Source of the DNA: Liopterus haemorrhoidalis
Taxonomy: Eukaryota > Arthropoda > Insecta > Coleoptera > Dytiscidae
DNA: 64,000 bases
Assembly: GCA_963971575.1 (NCBI GenBank)
Contig: OZ020611.1
Span: 210,345,324 to 210,409,323 of the forward strand
Reading direction: 5' to 3'
This document shows, piece after piece, positions 10,300 through 22,437 of the stretch (its first letter is position 1; each line of letters starts with the position of its first letter). The notes beneath the pieces were generated by a model. It had not been told where the DNA came from. It did not search any database and worked only from the letters and a program-made list of their open reading frames with translations. A program made the position numbers and the translations under genes.

Positions 10300-10905
10300 T
10301 CTACTATTGGCAATGAGTGGGGATAACAGCAGAATACTTACTCTCGGAGCTGTAGTCGTTTGCAGTTAAAAGCTTGCGAAGTGGACGTTTGAATATAGAT
10401 ATTTTATTATTATTAATATTCCAATATTTTATGGCGTTGTGGGTATTCAAAAAAAACTTGCTATTTTATTGTGGCCATTGGCATTGAGTAGAATACCTAT
10501 TTTCGGAGCTGCAGTCGTTTGAAGTTAAAAGCATGCGAATTGGACGTTTGATAAATATATTTTTGTATTATTAATATTTCATTTTTTTTTTGCCGTTGTG
10601 GGCATTCAAAAAACTTGCTATTGTATTGCGCATATTGGCATTGAATAGAATATCTATTTTCGGAGCTGCAGTCGTTTGCAGTTAAAAGCATGCGAATTGG
10701 ACGTTTGATAAATATATTTTTGTATTACTAATATTTCATTATTTTTTGCCGTTGTGGGCATTCAAAAAACTTGCTATTGTATTGTGGATATTGGCATTGA
10801 ATAGAATATCTATTTTCGGAGCTGCAGTCGTTTGCAGTTAAAAGCTTGCAAAGTGTACGTTTGAATACTTGTATTATTATTATTTTATTATTTTATGGCG
10901 TTGTA
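10300..10905 (+). repeat. Tandem array, period about 157 bp, nearly 4 copies
   Basis: The landmark CGGAGCTGCAGTCGTTTG recurs at about 10345, 10504, 10661 and 10817 (spacings 159, 157, 156). Each unit then has AGTTAAAAGC and later GGCGTTGTGGG (or TGCCGTTGTGGGC). The last unit is truncated. The middle copies are most alike. Confidence 0.9.
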
Positions 10906-12339
10906 CGCAAAAATAGAAAATCAAATTCTTTTAAAATTAAATTATTTTTTAAAGAATTGCAAGTACAGCAGATTGCTTTCAGCAGTTAAAATCCAGAAAA
11001 TTTTCATTAAGGCATTTTTCCAGATCTGGATACAATTTGATAAATTATGATAATGTCTTTAAATCTCTTAAGATTGTAGCTGATATATACACAATCACCA
11101 GTCACCTTTTGATAAGCTTTCGTGATAAGCTGACCCCGCAAAGACCTGGAATGGCTCTACAAGCATACGAGTACACAAAGAAAAATGTGTGTTCTTACTT
11201 TGGCAGCATAATGTAGTTTGTAATTATAATTACAGCATTAGACATAATATCATATATAGTTTCTGCGGGTCCCGTAGCATATTCTACTTTTGGTACTAAG
11301 TTAATGAAGCAGTAACTAAACTGTATTCTCTTGTTACAATATATTCTACTTTTTTTCGCAGGAGTTTATCGTGAATTATGTGTAACAAAACCAAATAACG
11401 ATTTTATTATGTTAAATTATTTAAATTGTATACATATTAAGCAACAGTAAAATTAAATAATACTGACTTCTGTCGGTAAAAGTTTAATAACATGCTTGTT
11501 TTAATGTTATAATAAGTGTGGTGATCGAGTTTTGGTCTTTCGTTCTAAACACGCTGTGAAATAACGAACGGATCCGTGAAAAATCTTTGAGGTTACCGTG
11601 TAACGATTTCGAATTTTTGCACACCTTAAAAACAACTTTTATATTCGACAAATTCGTTAAGTTTAGATCGTAAACTTATAAAGGACCATATAAATTACTG
11701 TGTACTAGTTAATTGTTAAAATTATTTGTTTTCATTTTGGATATTTTAGTGATCCCTGGGGTTTCATGGAACGTTTTCAGGTGTTCCGCAATTTTAATGA
11801 AATGGTTTTATTCTGTTTTTTTTTTTTTTTAATGACTCTTTGCTTGGATACAATGATTTTGGTAAATTTTGAAAATAGAATAACTTTAAATCTGAGGGTG
11901 CTACAAATTTCCTAATCCCTAATTTCGTCATCAGTTGGTCATATTTATTCCAAAAAAGCTAATTTTACTTGACAGAAAGTTCAAATTTGGTTAGTAGTGA
12001 TAATTATTTACTTCTTTTATCACCTACCATTTAAATATGTACATATGTTTATAAATTACTATATTACTTTGATTTTATGTTTATAATGATTGCTAATATA
12101 TGTTTATTATAAATAAACAAGTAAGATTCAAAACAGAATATCGCTAATTATTCGATTGAATTATTATTTATAATTTGCACTAAAAATTATGTTAGGTAGG
12201 TATTGCATTATTTAAAAAGTAAAATAGTCCCCCCAATAACTTAAAAAATATAGCCAGCTATAAAATATCCATTTACACCAAGACTAAATTCAATAATAAA
12301 CGACGAATTATTATTTTAAGACGGTTGACCTTAAAATTA
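10906..12339. other. A+T-rich, no gene recognised
   Basis: Includes a T-run at about 11818 and a GGGGTTTCATGG segment (11758) that may be the other side of the hAT relic ending at 12436. Confidence 0.45.
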
Positions 12340-12436
12340 AAAAAGACATCTTATTGTGGCTTTTTGCTTTGGGGTTCCAAAGAAATAGCATTTAAACTCT
12401 AGGGTTCCGCAGATGTAAGAAGGTTGAAGACCATTG
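12340..12436. mobile_element. Right end of a hAT-type element
   Basis: Reverse complement starts CAATGGTCTTCAACCTTCTT and continues to CTGCGGAACCC, a recurring hAT MITE terminal pattern. Left end not certain. Confidence 0.45.
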
Positions 12437-12485
12437 CTCTAGATTATGTAAACTTTGTGTCAAACGTCCATGCATGCGAACGTTA

Positions 12486-13272
12486 AAAATACTCTGAATT
12501 TACTAATCTAGAGTCAGTAAATTTTCTAGGCGTTCATATAGACCTCACGTTGATCTGGAACCATCATGTTCAAAATCTGCCAACTAAACTATGTAGAACA
12601 ATATATTTAATTCGAAACCTCGTTGACTTTGTATCTGTCAATGTTTTAAAAATGTCCTACTATGCTCTATTTCGATCGCACATCTCTTACGCCCTGCTTG
12701 CTTGGGGACATAGTGCTTCAACAAAACGAATTTTTGCCTTACAAAGACGAGTTGTTAGAATCATTTCTGGGACAACTTACAGAGCGGATTGTAAGCATGC
12801 TTTAAGAGATTCAAAAATTATGACTTTGCCATCTCTTTATATTTTCCAGTGTTTAATTTTCGGACATAAAAATAAGGAGCATTATAAAACTGTGGAACAA
12901 GTACATACGTATGACACTCGTAATAAAACTAATTTCTATTTAGGTTTTACAAGATTGCTAAAAACTAGAAATTATAACTTCTTTGCAATTAAATTTTTAA
13001 ATGTATTACCCGATAATGTTAAATCTCTAACATCAAATAAATTTCAGGCTAAAGTCAAGGATTTCTTGGAATCTAGTCCATTTTATTCATTTGAAGAGTT
13101 TTTAAATTTTGATATAAATAGTGTGAACTGGAACTGTCGGCTCCACGTATTTTATATTTTTTATTTTATGTATTTTTTTCTATTTTATTCTTATTTTATA
13201 ATATTTTACATTGCTTGCAATTTCAGTAGTTATAAGATACTATTTATATATATATTGTACCTGACTGACTAA
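12486..13272 (+). pseudogene. Non-LTR retrotransposon reverse transcriptase, C-terminal remnant
   Basis: An open frame of about 260 codons, entered without a start codon. It carries NFLGVHID, then a helix typical of the RT thumb region, YYALFRSHISYALLAWGHS, LQRRVVRIISG and LPSLYIFQCL, the order found downstream of the RT catalytic domain in Jockey/CR1-like elements. The FADD catalytic box and endonuclease are absent, so this is the usual 5'-truncated insertion. The last 40 codons are low-complexity Phe/Tyr/Ile and are probably 3' UTR read through. The minus-strand remnant at 51494-52165 is a relative (shared TLPSLYI/TFPALYI and TRN motifs). Confidence 0.85.
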
Positions 13273-15419
13273 AAACGTGTCCAACCAAATTCAGTAAATT
13301 CTTTTGAGTTCGCGATAAAAAATTTACGCAAACCGGAACTTCTGTTCATAATCCCGTCCAAACTAGACAAAAATGTTATATTATGTTACATTACACAATC
13401 GGCTCGAATCTGGACCCAGCTTCAGAACGGGTTTGGGTACTGTTGAAACGCTTTTTTGTAAGTGCGCAACCGCGGAACGATTCTGAAACGATTTTGGCCG
13501 ATGTTGAAACAAATCTTATAATTTCTCCCTGTTACATTGGGTTGAACTGGTATTTTATGTATTCTTGTGGATTTAGCCAAAATGGTTTGTATATAATTTT
13601 GCTTAACGAAAATACGTAAACTGCGTTATATTAAAAAACAATATATTTTTATTGTTAAAATATTTATTGGCATTTAAATTTTTTTATTATTTTGATAAAA
13701 AACACATGTAAACTATAAAACTGTTGAATACGAAAAAATTATTCATTTGAAAAAGACATAATACCATCAAATATAATAACAATAAGCTATAAAATATAAC
13801 AAAAAATCAATAAACAAATACATAAAATAATATTTTATTTCCATATGGCCCCAAATAAATAATATCAAATTTAGTAAGATTTAAAAATATTTTTGTTATA
13901 AAAATTCCAGACATTCCAGTGACATATAAATGGTAGAAGGGACATAAATATTCCAGATAATCAAGAGATAGAATGTCCTTCTTCGATTTATCACACCACA
14001 TCAATCAGAGAGAGTGAGAGAGACAGAGATATCAGATTTGTCGAAAAGAACCTAACAGACCATTAAAAGTTCAGATGGACAAATTTTGTGATAGTGATCG
14101 GAAGGTAAATAAAGACCCAGTGGCGTAACCCTAGAGAAGCTGATTGAGGAACAAGGAGAGATTATGTCAGAATCAATTTTGCAAGTCACTGCAGGCTTAG
14201 GACCGAACTATCTGATCATCTCATCAAAGATTTCGTCGACTTTAAATTATGGCTTGCGTTTTATGTTGATGTTTTGCTATATCAGGTGTGTACTCAGAAT
14301 CTTCTAGACTGACCGGGTTAGCAATGATAAAACCATCTAAAGAATGTTGCCAACCTAAAATTAAGCAGATTATGAAAAAGGAACCTAGAATATCTTGCAC
14401 ATGTCATGGGGAACGAGCACAAATGTTAGTTTGAAAGGAAAATAATTGCAGTTTAGGACCTTCAAATTCTGTTTTTAGTTGTCTAGAACTGTTTGCTGTG
14501 CTGATACAACTAAAGTTGGTCGTTATCAACTGAAGAAGGACTTCTGGGAACTTTTTAATCACCAAGACTCGCGTCTCCAGCGCAAAATTTTTGGAATCAC
14601 AATTGCACCATATGTTTCTAAAATACCTACACCAAAATCATTGTTTAGTTCATGAGCAGTTTTTTCTGCTTCAACCGATTTAAATTTGTATAAAAATTTA
14701 TCTTATTTGCTTCTTTTCCATCTTTAATTCAGTAGCTAAATTTGAAGTAAAATTAATAATAAAGTCGGTGTTCCAAAATTACAGACCGAAAAATATACTC
14801 TAAAATAATAATAACAATATTAATTTATTAATGTTAATAAAACAATACATTTTGTACATATGTTAAAATATAAAAATGCATACTACATCGAAGGAATCAA
14901 ACAATACATTTATCAAAAAATAAGATTAACATGACCAGCATCATTGTAAAAATTAAGGTTATAATTCAGGAAACAAAATCCGAAATTATTTTCGTACCAA
15001 TCTAATAATTCTTCTGTAGATTGAAGGGGGAACAGGCCCTGGACTATTAAGAATAGGAGATCCTTGACCTGCTAACCTAAAGAAATCGTTCGTAGTTCAT
15101 CCATAAAACTATTTCAGATAGCAAGCTGAAATGTCACCACAATTCCAATGTTTGGAACGGAAAAGGCAAGAGAGGAAGTTGCTCATTTGGTGTTAAAGGC
15201 ACCTGAAACCAACTTCGAAATCAGAAGTTAGGTATTGTGTGAAGGAAATTTGGATACATCAAATAACCAAATGATGCTCGATAAATTCTTATTTTGCCTT
15301 ATCCATCCCGGAGGTTATTTATCATCATGTGGCCATCATGGCTGAACCTACAGAGGCGAAATTCGACATGCATATACAAATATTTAATTCATATATATAT
15401 ATATATATATTTAAAAAAT
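13273..15419. other. A+T-rich, no gene recognised
   Basis: Contains short non-descript open frames, a hAT-like start CAGTGGCGTAACCCTAG at about 14119 with no partner, and an (AT)n run at 15393-15410. Confidence 0.45.
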
Positions 15420-16250
15420 ACTGACTCTTTGAAAATACATATCGCGCGAAAAATATAAATAAATGTCTATTTTTCCAAAGAAAAATATAATAATATGTGG
15501 GATTTCAAGTCAAAAATTAAACTTTTGTATAAGATATTTCAGGAACGTTCTTGAAACATGGATTAAGGCACGAAAAGATATTTAAAAAAATCCTTACATT
15601 GGAGCAATTATTATTAAAAAAAGTGCACAAAATGTCACATACCCTACAATCCAGAGGGATCGATCTAAAAAATCTATGTAATACAAATTAGTGTGAACAA
15701 CTGGAATTTTTGATCAACATTTTATCGAAAAATATAAATTTTTTGGGTCTTTGAAATAATATCAAAGATATCACAGCCGACCGACGTAGCATAATGGTAA
15801 CACATGTGCTCCACGTTTCTAAGGTCTCGGGTTAAAATCCCGTTCAGACTTGGAATTTTCTCAAAAAATATAGATTGTCCTGGCTAATTGCCGAAGCAGC
15901 AAAGGCCAAAAATAGAAGAAAAAAATTATATCACATGAAAGCTACTGAAACGTGTATTAATAAGAAAAGGATATCACATATCACCCAAAGCAATTGGTCT
16001 AAAATTCTGAAATATATTGGAGTAAACATTAAAAATTGGGGGAACACATTAGTATAAATCCAACTAGTACAAACGAATTTTGATCCGTTTATTTTTTCGA
16101 AAGATATCGAATTTGTTGCCTTGTTTATAAAATATACATATTTATTTTATGTAGGGTATTAAATGAAATATTTTTAAAAATTGTTCATTTTGACGCAATT
16201 ACAAAAGTTTTTTCAGACTATGTTTTTGTCTGGTGTTGCTTTTAGCATTC
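15420..16250 (+). repeat. Dispersed repeat family R1, copy 1 (interrupted by a SINE)
   Basis: Shares TTTTTCGAAAGATATCGAAT and related blocks, plus GTAGGGTATTAAATGAAA, with copies at 53180-53900, 57460-58330 and 63330-63830. Two sub-units are visible on either side of the SINE. Confidence 0.5.
15776..15927 (+). mobile_element. tRNA-derived SINE (SINE-A), 152 bp
   Basis: Head with A-box-like TAGCATAATGG and B-box region CTCGGGTTAAAATCCC; body with GTCCTGGCTAATTGCC and GCAGCAAAGG; A-rich tail. Flanked by an exact 8-bp duplication ATATCACA (15768-15775 and 15928-15935). About 85% like the copy at 21198 by eye, with a decayed B box. Confidence 0.85.
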
Positions 16251-16544
16251 TGGCCCTCTTGGTCGTATTCATTTACAATATGATCGAGCAGAAAAGTCTC
16301 TAGGTAGCCATGGAATATATTTGTTATTAAATTTGCTTTGCAAAATCATTCTCCAGTATCATTTGACTAACACTTGACGTCCGAGTTTGAGGTTATATTC
16401 AAAACAAACATATATTTGTAAAAAGATATATTTGTATTTTATTATAATTATTGAAAAATACACATTATGAATACAAGCAACGAAAATAAATGCTCAGAAA
16501 CGAAAATCAGCATAGAATTGCAAACTTTAAAAAAAATTCAAGGT
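16251..16544. other. A+T-rich spacer
   Basis: Nothing recognised. Confidence 0.4.
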
Positions 16545-16715
16545 ACTATACTCTGTTCAAAATCAAGAAGTAGTAATCATGCAATGTTCATGTGATAATT
16601 TTGTCGAACTCTCGTCGTTCGTTGGCTGTTGAGCACTTAAATTTATGCGACAGCCAATAGGGTAGCGACTTCACGTGCTTTTTTTAAATTTATGCATTTC
16701 GAACAGGGTATAGAC
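16545..16715. mobile_element. Possible small TIR element next to the hAT insertion
   Basis: Left CTATACTCTGTTCAAAAT and, inverted, right CTATACCCTGTTCGAAAT (about 15 of 18 matching), with an internal inverted pair TTGGCTGT/ACAGCCAA. The hAT element at 16716 inserted at or beside its right end. Confidence 0.45.
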
Positions 16716-17991
16716 TAGAGATGGGAATTTCGGCTCAGTTTGCGGAACCGGATCAGTGGAGGTCGTTCAGTTTGTTGAGCCGGTTCATTGATCCGGCTCA
16801 GTGATCCGGTTAAGTAAACATGTCTCCGAAACACAAGACGGTCGTTAGTTCGTAGGTAGAAAGTAGCTTAGAGCCGGTTCTTGCAATATATAAACTGTAA
16901 ATATGATCCCGAGACACAGGTCGGTCGGTTGTTCGGTCGTAGGTAGAACGTCGTTTACAGCCGGCTCTTGCTTAGAGCTGATTCTTGCAATATTCGCGAC
17001 TGAAACTAACGTTGGCGGCGCTGCGTACAACAGCTAATGGCGCACGAGAAGCGTATATGTCAGAAGTTTTTTCTTAATATTTATCTGTTCAAACAATATT
17101 TCGGCAAAAATTCACTGTATTTAAGTCACTATATTTTAAAATACTTCTTAATTCACATAAACTGCAGCACAACACGCTACAAATATTATCCAAATATACG
17201 CTTCTGTTTAATTTAGCTAGTCACCACCAGACGTCTCATTGTTATTTGCAGTCGCGAATATGAACTGTAAACATGATCCCGAGACGCAGGTCGGTCGGTC
17301 GTTCGGTCGTAGGTAGAACGTCGCTTAGAACCGACTCTTGCTCAGAGCCGGTTCTTGTAAACATGATCCCGAGACACAGGTCGGTCGGTCGTTCGGTAGA
17401 ACGTCGCTTAGAGCTTAGAGGTAGAACGTCGCTTAGAGCCGACTCTTGCTTAGAGCCGGTTCTTTTAAACATGATCCCGAGACACAGGTCAGACAGTTGC
17501 CGGTCGTCCGATCGTAGGTAGAACGTCGCTTAGCCCCGACTCTTATCTAACATTTTTGAAACAAGCAATTCACTTTATGTAGCTACTGTATTTTAAACCA
17601 GATGTGTTAAGTTTATGGTGATGTTTATTGCCCTTATAAATCGGACATCTGGGATTTGGGCAATATTTTAAATATTTTTATATAGTATGGTTGTAAGAAA
17701 ATACAGACTAACCCTATTAGTTTCAAATAAACTGCCCTACAAATTGATGACAAAATACACTTTATGATAATACATTACAAGCCAAGTTCTCGCGAAGTTC
17801 AACATGACATCGATCCAGATCCGGATCACTCCGGTCACTGTTCACAATCGCCCGACCAATCGTATCCTTGAAACTTGAAACTATACAGTGAGCCGTGAGC
17901 CGGCTCATTTCAATTTGGTGAACCGTGTCACTTCGGTCAGTGTACTGAGCCGGCTCAGTGAGCCGGTTCGTTCATGAACGACCCATCTCTA
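16716..17991. mobile_element. Non-autonomous hAT element with internal repeats, 1276 bp
   Basis: Termini TAGAGATGGG and CCCATCTCTA, flanked by an exact 8-bp duplication GTATAGAC (16708-16715 and 17992-17999). The subterminal regions are packed with short AGCCGG/CCGGCT motifs, the kind of repeated subterminal site bound by hAT transposases. The middle has at least five imperfect copies of a unit holding ATGATCCCGAGACACAGGTC, GTAGGTAGAACGTCGCTTAG and AGAGCCGGTTCTTG. Open frames over the repeats (17242-17521) are not protein genes. No transposase is present. Confidence 0.88.
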
Positions 17992-17999
17992 GTATAGAC

Positions 18000-18873
18000 G
18001 ACTATTTTTTAAATTATTGTACTTGCAACCTACGAAATTCACACTTAACATTATTTTTTTATTTAAAATGTGGCTTACAGCTATATATGAATACGTGTTC
18101 CAAGTACTTTTACGCCTATCACAACCTAAACTACCTATCTTTGTTCATAAGAAACCTATTAAACCTGCTCAATTAACAACTCCTTTCATCAATAGGGCTT
18201 GTTCCGTCTCTGACCTAACATGATATGTTGGTTGTTGGATGAACTAATGGATGCTGAGACATCTAGCGGTGGATTAGTGTGATTACAACAGGTGTGTAGA
18301 TCGTGAGATACAGTGAGGTACAGGTGATCCGCCCGCCCGCCGCGTTCACAACCCCAGGAATTCCAGTATGACATACCCCGCAGACTTTCCTTCGGGACAT
18401 GTCATACCATTACCTCAGGCTAAAGTGTAGGATCAATGGAACTGACCAGACGAGATGGAGACTGATCTTATCGTGATGGATACAGTGAAAAGAAAGAATT
18501 TGGTTCAGAATTATAAAATGCTTGTAATGATTTAGGTTAACTTAATGAATTCCGAAGACAAGACAGCAATTCCACATATTTTGAATAGGTGTAGTCTTTA
18601 TTTGTGGATTGGTTTAAAAAAAAAAATGTTATATATATATAAATATAAATTCAAAATTAAGTAGAGCGAACGATTTTAGCGAATAGGACATGTGATAAGG
18701 ATATAAGAAGACAAAATGGTAAAGAAGATCTGTCAAAAGACTGAACTTCTATCGACCAGTGTTTGAAGATATGGAAAGCAAAGATGTTCCTTGGACTGCC
18801 ACGTGCTGGTGCTCAGGATGTGCGCTGCACACGGACGTCTCATCAGGGAGACTGAATTTAGGGATGATTTTAG
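18000..18873. other. Mixed non-coding sequence
   Basis: A G+C-richer stretch at 18230-18420 contains an inverted pair ATGACAT/ATGTCAT. A segment at 18675-18705 (GCGAATAGGACATGTGATAA) recurs at about 52752; neither codes for anything I can name. Confidence 0.4.
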
Positions 18874-18960
18874 CAGTGGCGCACCCAGGAATTTGGAATG
18901 GGGGGGGGGGCGAAAGACAAAATTATTTAAATTATTCTCATTTCTAAAAAAGTGATGATC
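18874..18960 (+). mobile_element. Left end of a hAT-type element
   Basis: Begins CAGTGGCGCACCCAGGAATT, followed by a G-run. The terminus resembles that of the complete MITE at 39853. No matching right end was found. Confidence 0.45.
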
Positions 18961-19119
18961 TAGAAAAAAAGCTTTCCTCGCTTCTGAAATACAAATACCA
19001 AAAAAAGGTCCTCACTTGTGAAATACAAGTAATGATCAAAAAAAAAAAAAGTCTGATTTAAATGAAATCGTATCTCTTGTAGTTTTAGAGATCACAATTC
19101 ATTCCCCGTTAAGGTTCCA

Positions 19120-19400
19120 TGACATTTAAACATACGACACTTTAACATTGACAGATTAACATGCGACAGATGAACATAGACACATTTTAACACACGACAA
19201 ATGAACACTGTGACATATTATCATAGCGAAAGATGAACATAAGTCAATTGAACACACGAAATTTGATCTCATATTTCATTTTTATTTATTTTATTTTTTT
19301 ATCCTCGTACATAAGTTCAGCAGTTGGTTAATGGTTGGTCATCGTTTAGTCAGCGATTGATCAGCGGTTGGCCAGCGCTGGTCAGCGGTGGTCAGCGGAT
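19120..19400. repeat. Two short degenerate tandem repeats
   Basis: 19120-19260 repeats an AACATNCGACAGATGAACA-like motif; 19320-19400 repeats GGTCAGCGGTTG-like units. Confidence 0.6.
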
Positions 19401-19797
19401 GGTCAGCGACCGAATACAGACTTTCAGATTTATTTATATAGATTTTCAAAATCAAATTTCCTCATTCAAATTATTAAAAGATCCTCATCTCTCTATTTTT
19501 AAATTACCTAAGACCATGGTGGCACAAAAATTAAATAAATTGGTATTTCCCTCTTTAGTGGGAGGGGGGGGGGCAGTTTATTTAGTGACTTTGGTGGTTA
19601 TTATGGTTAGCTTTATACTAATCAAATATAAGTGAAGTGATTACTATTTTGAGAATTAGACTTACGTTAATGGTGATGGTTTCTTCCGGGATTTCTGTTG
19701 TGCAAAATCTTCTATTATGTCCTCAAATTCTAATTTTTGAAGGATATCACTTTCTATGCACATGATGGACAAATTAGTAAGTCGTTCTTGTACCATA
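19401..19797. other. Non-coding, no gene recognised
   Basis: Contains a G-run at about 19561 and short open frames only. Confidence 0.4.
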
Positions 19798-19955
19798 CAG
19801 ATCAATTCTGTAAAAATTTACTGTGTAGTAACGTTACTACAAGATAAAATATTATAAAAAGTATAATGACTTTCATTCATGATAGTAACTGACCTTGCTC
19901 ATAGTGACATATTTAGTTACTATGATCGTAGTAACTGAGTTACAGAATTGGTCTG
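19798..19955. mobile_element. Small TIR element, CAGAYCAATTCTGTAA family
   Basis: Starts CAGATCAATTCTGTAA; the right end inverted is CAGACCAATTCTGTAA. The interior repeats GTAACGTTAC and TAGTTACTATGAT. A larger relative is at 39391-40354. The immediate 8-bp flanks do not match, so classification is open. Confidence 0.6.
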
Positions 19956-20962
19956 ATTGTCGTTCGTAATTAATTTTTTATTCTTTTTAGCCGTGAAAAT
20001 GAGCCACTACAATTGGTGAGCATTAAGCAAAGGAATATCATTGTAGCAACTTCCACATTCGGGAAAATTTCTTCTAATTTATCTGCTTTTATTAAAGGTT
20101 GAGATACTCAAGTCCGCCGATTCATTTGCAAGGTTTTTTAATAGAAGTAATAAAATTGTAATAAAATTGCACTAAAAATTGAGCTCCTCGTTTTTCCGTG
20201 TAAACAACGACCTCGGCATTTTGAGGCCCCCATCAAGCCGGGGAACCTGGGCTCCTGCCCCATGTGCCCTTATGGAAAAGACGGAACTGTATCCACTGCA
20301 ATCGTCTGCCTTTCATATGAGGCAATCAGTATTTCATTGGCAAGAGAAAAAATAAATATATTTATTTGCCCACAGCTGGTTTTGTTCAACGAGCAAAATT
20401 ATTTTGTTTCCATGTGAATATAAACTGTGAGAAACTATTTTGCTAATTATAATAAACATATCAATAAATAATGATTAGATTTAATTTGAAATTTGATGTG
20501 ATAATTGAAGAAAAATTCCTGTCTCTTTATCTAAAATATTTTCTGTGAAAAAATTGTGTCGGTACTCATTTGAAATATTATTGATAGGTCAAATTGATTG
20601 AAAAAATAAAAAAATATATAAATTGATTGATGATGTGTATATAGTTATAGAATGATAAATGACATCTTCAACTTTAAATTCTAAAAGTTGTAGTACAGTT
20701 TTCATTAAGTCCAGAAAGTCTGATCGTAAACTATAATTTATTGCGGACATTAATATACAAATACTGGCTTATAAAAATAAAAGAATAGAAAAAAATAAAA
20801 ATAATGTCGTAAATAATAAATTTGGTAACAGTTACGAAACTTACTTAATTGATGAAGTATCATCTAACAAAGATCAATGATAACATATATGTTTAATGCT
20901 ACCAGAGGTTCCAGAATTTTATCTAATAGAGAAATCCGGCAAGACAAGTAAAGACTCCGATG
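19956..20962. other. A+T-rich, no gene recognised
   Basis: Around 20210-20290 a G+C-richer GAGGCCCCCATC...GTGCCCTTA stretch looks transposon-derived but has no defined ends. Confidence 0.4.
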
Positions 20963-21034
20963 TACCATAAGTTCAAAAAGAAATTCCATAAGGGTTGGCT
21001 ATGGAAAAATAAAATAATGTCTACTGCAAGCTTT

Positions 21035-21446
21035 TATTATTATTATTATTATTTTATTTATTTTGAATCGGCTTATTTCTGCAACGAGGCTAATCGCCGA
21101 TGCCAGGGGGATAGCTCCTACACCTGGATGAGGGTGAAAACAAACATATTATTCTCGCCCGATTAATATCACCAATGGGGAATTGAACTAGCAACCTGCC
21201 GACCGGCGTAGCGTAGTGGTAACACATGTGCTCTGCGTTGCGAAGGTCTCGGGTTCGAATATCGTTCAGGCATGGAAATTTTCTCAAATAAAAATAGTCC
21301 TGGCTAATTGCCACAGCAGCAAAGGTCATTAAATAATAAAAAAAAAAAAAAAAAAATAATAAAAAAAAAAAATAGCAACCTCACAATTCAGACTGTTCCA
21401 ACCAATCAAAACTGCGTGATTTGACGAGCTCGACCACTCCGTTTGC
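21035..21446 (-). mobile_element. tRNA-derived SINE (SINE-B), split by SINE-A
   Basis: On the minus strand it starts near 21446 with an A-box-like TGGTCGAGCTCG, has the B box AGTTCAATTCC (21189-21179) and ends in an (AAT)n tail at 21037-21053. A 15-bp exact duplication TCTACTGCAAGCTTT flanks it (21020-21034 and 21447-21461). The long gap between boxes suggests a Leu- or Ser-type tRNA ancestor. SINE-A plus its duplication accounts for 184 of the 412 bp. Confidence 0.8.
21198..21372 (+). mobile_element. tRNA-derived SINE (SINE-A), 175 bp
   Basis: A box TAGCGTAGTGG, B box GGTTCGAATAT, body with GTCCTGGCTAATTGCC, tail of A and AAT. Exact 9-bp duplication TAGCAACCT at 21189-21197 and 21373-21381. 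It inserted into SINE-B close to that element's B box. The promoter boxes are better preserved than in the 15776 copy. Confidence 0.9.
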
Positions 21447-21588
21447 TCTACTGCAAGCTTTAGATAACAATATAAACTTATGACAACAACAATAGTGATG
21501 ACAGTTAATTAATTCTAACGTTTGCTGTTGACATAACTTTTATTTTCCATAGCCAACCCTTATGTAATTTCTTTTTCAACTCATGGTA

Positions 21589-22437
21589 TATGTATAATTT
21601 AAGTTTAACTTGAAGGTGTATTAATTAAATATTGCTTTAGATAAATGCGGAATTCACAAAATAATCTGCAAAAATTGCAGTAAAATTTATGTACAACAAA
21701 TTACTATAGTCCGTTAAAACGTTAGAATGCAATTCAAATGGAGTAGTTCTTTTTCATACTTTCTAAAGGGTTCTCCCAATAACACTATCCTTTTCTTCCT
21801 TGGCGAGGTTGCCAGCTGTAAAACGCGCTGGTCGTTGAAAACGTGTTGAAAATGGTTAGTCATTTTTTCCTGAAACTTTTTCCATTTAATTTGAATAAAT
21901 TATCAACAAAATAATTTAAAATTACGCATAATATTGTACGTTCATTGACATATTTTAGACTTTTCCAACATTTAGCAATTCTGCATTCTAACCTTTGAAA
22001 CGGCCTATAAAAACTTAAAATTTCGATTCAGGGAACACAAATATCTAGATGTTAACAAGTCGTCTATTGCTTAACACAAAGCTAATACAGATCAAAACAT
22101 GAATAAGATTTCTTCAATAAAAGGTGCAGGCGCGCACACAAAGGGTGGTCTTCGGATCCGGACCCCCCCCCCAAGAAGGGAAAACATAGACTTATTTAAT
22201 AAAAACAAAGAATTTCAAAATAAAAATCAACTTTTTTATTAATAAAAATTAAATTATAATCAAAAATAAATTAATATATAAGCCAACCCCCCTCCGTAAA
22301 AAAACAATAATAATAAATTTATAATATTATTCTCCGGTTTTTTTTTTTTTTTTTTTTATTGGATCCCCCCGCACTTGTATGAAAAAACATTTGGACCTGC
22401 TAAACTTAGTAATTCCTACGTTTGTAATAAGTTGCTG
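21589..22437. other. A+T-rich, no gene recognised
   Basis: 22160-22370 has facing C-runs (GGATCCGGACCCCC and GGATCCCCCCGCAC) and a long T-run, probably transposon debris. Confidence 0.4.

Larger units (their letters stand above)
20963..21588. mobile_element. TIR element hosting two nested SINEs
   Basis: Inverted ends of about 50 nt: TACCATAAGTTCAAAAAG and GGGTTGGCTATGGAAAAATA on the left; the same read inverted on the right with few changes. TA at both borders. Without its insertions the element is only about 200 bp. The family is not assigned; TA targets suggest Tc1/mariner. Confidence 0.8.

Noticed and set aside
12550..13272. Host gene
   Set aside because: Residue motifs are those of a non-LTR reverse transcriptase thumb region; it lacks the catalytic domain and is a truncated insertion.
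15776..15850. tRNA gene
   Set aside because: A and B boxes are present, but the sequence is the head of a SINE with body, tail and target duplication, and it does not fold as a clean tRNA.
17242..17521. Arg/Ser-rich proteins on both strands
   Set aside because: They follow the internal tandem repeats of a hAT element.
19781..19965. GTCGTTC on both sides of the 19798-19955 element as a target duplication
   Set aside because: It lies 10 bp and 3 bp away from the termini and has 7 bp, fitting no consistent end; probably chance.
21198..21270. tRNA gene
   Set aside because: Same SINE family with a better-kept promoter; the acceptor and anticodon arms do not form properly.
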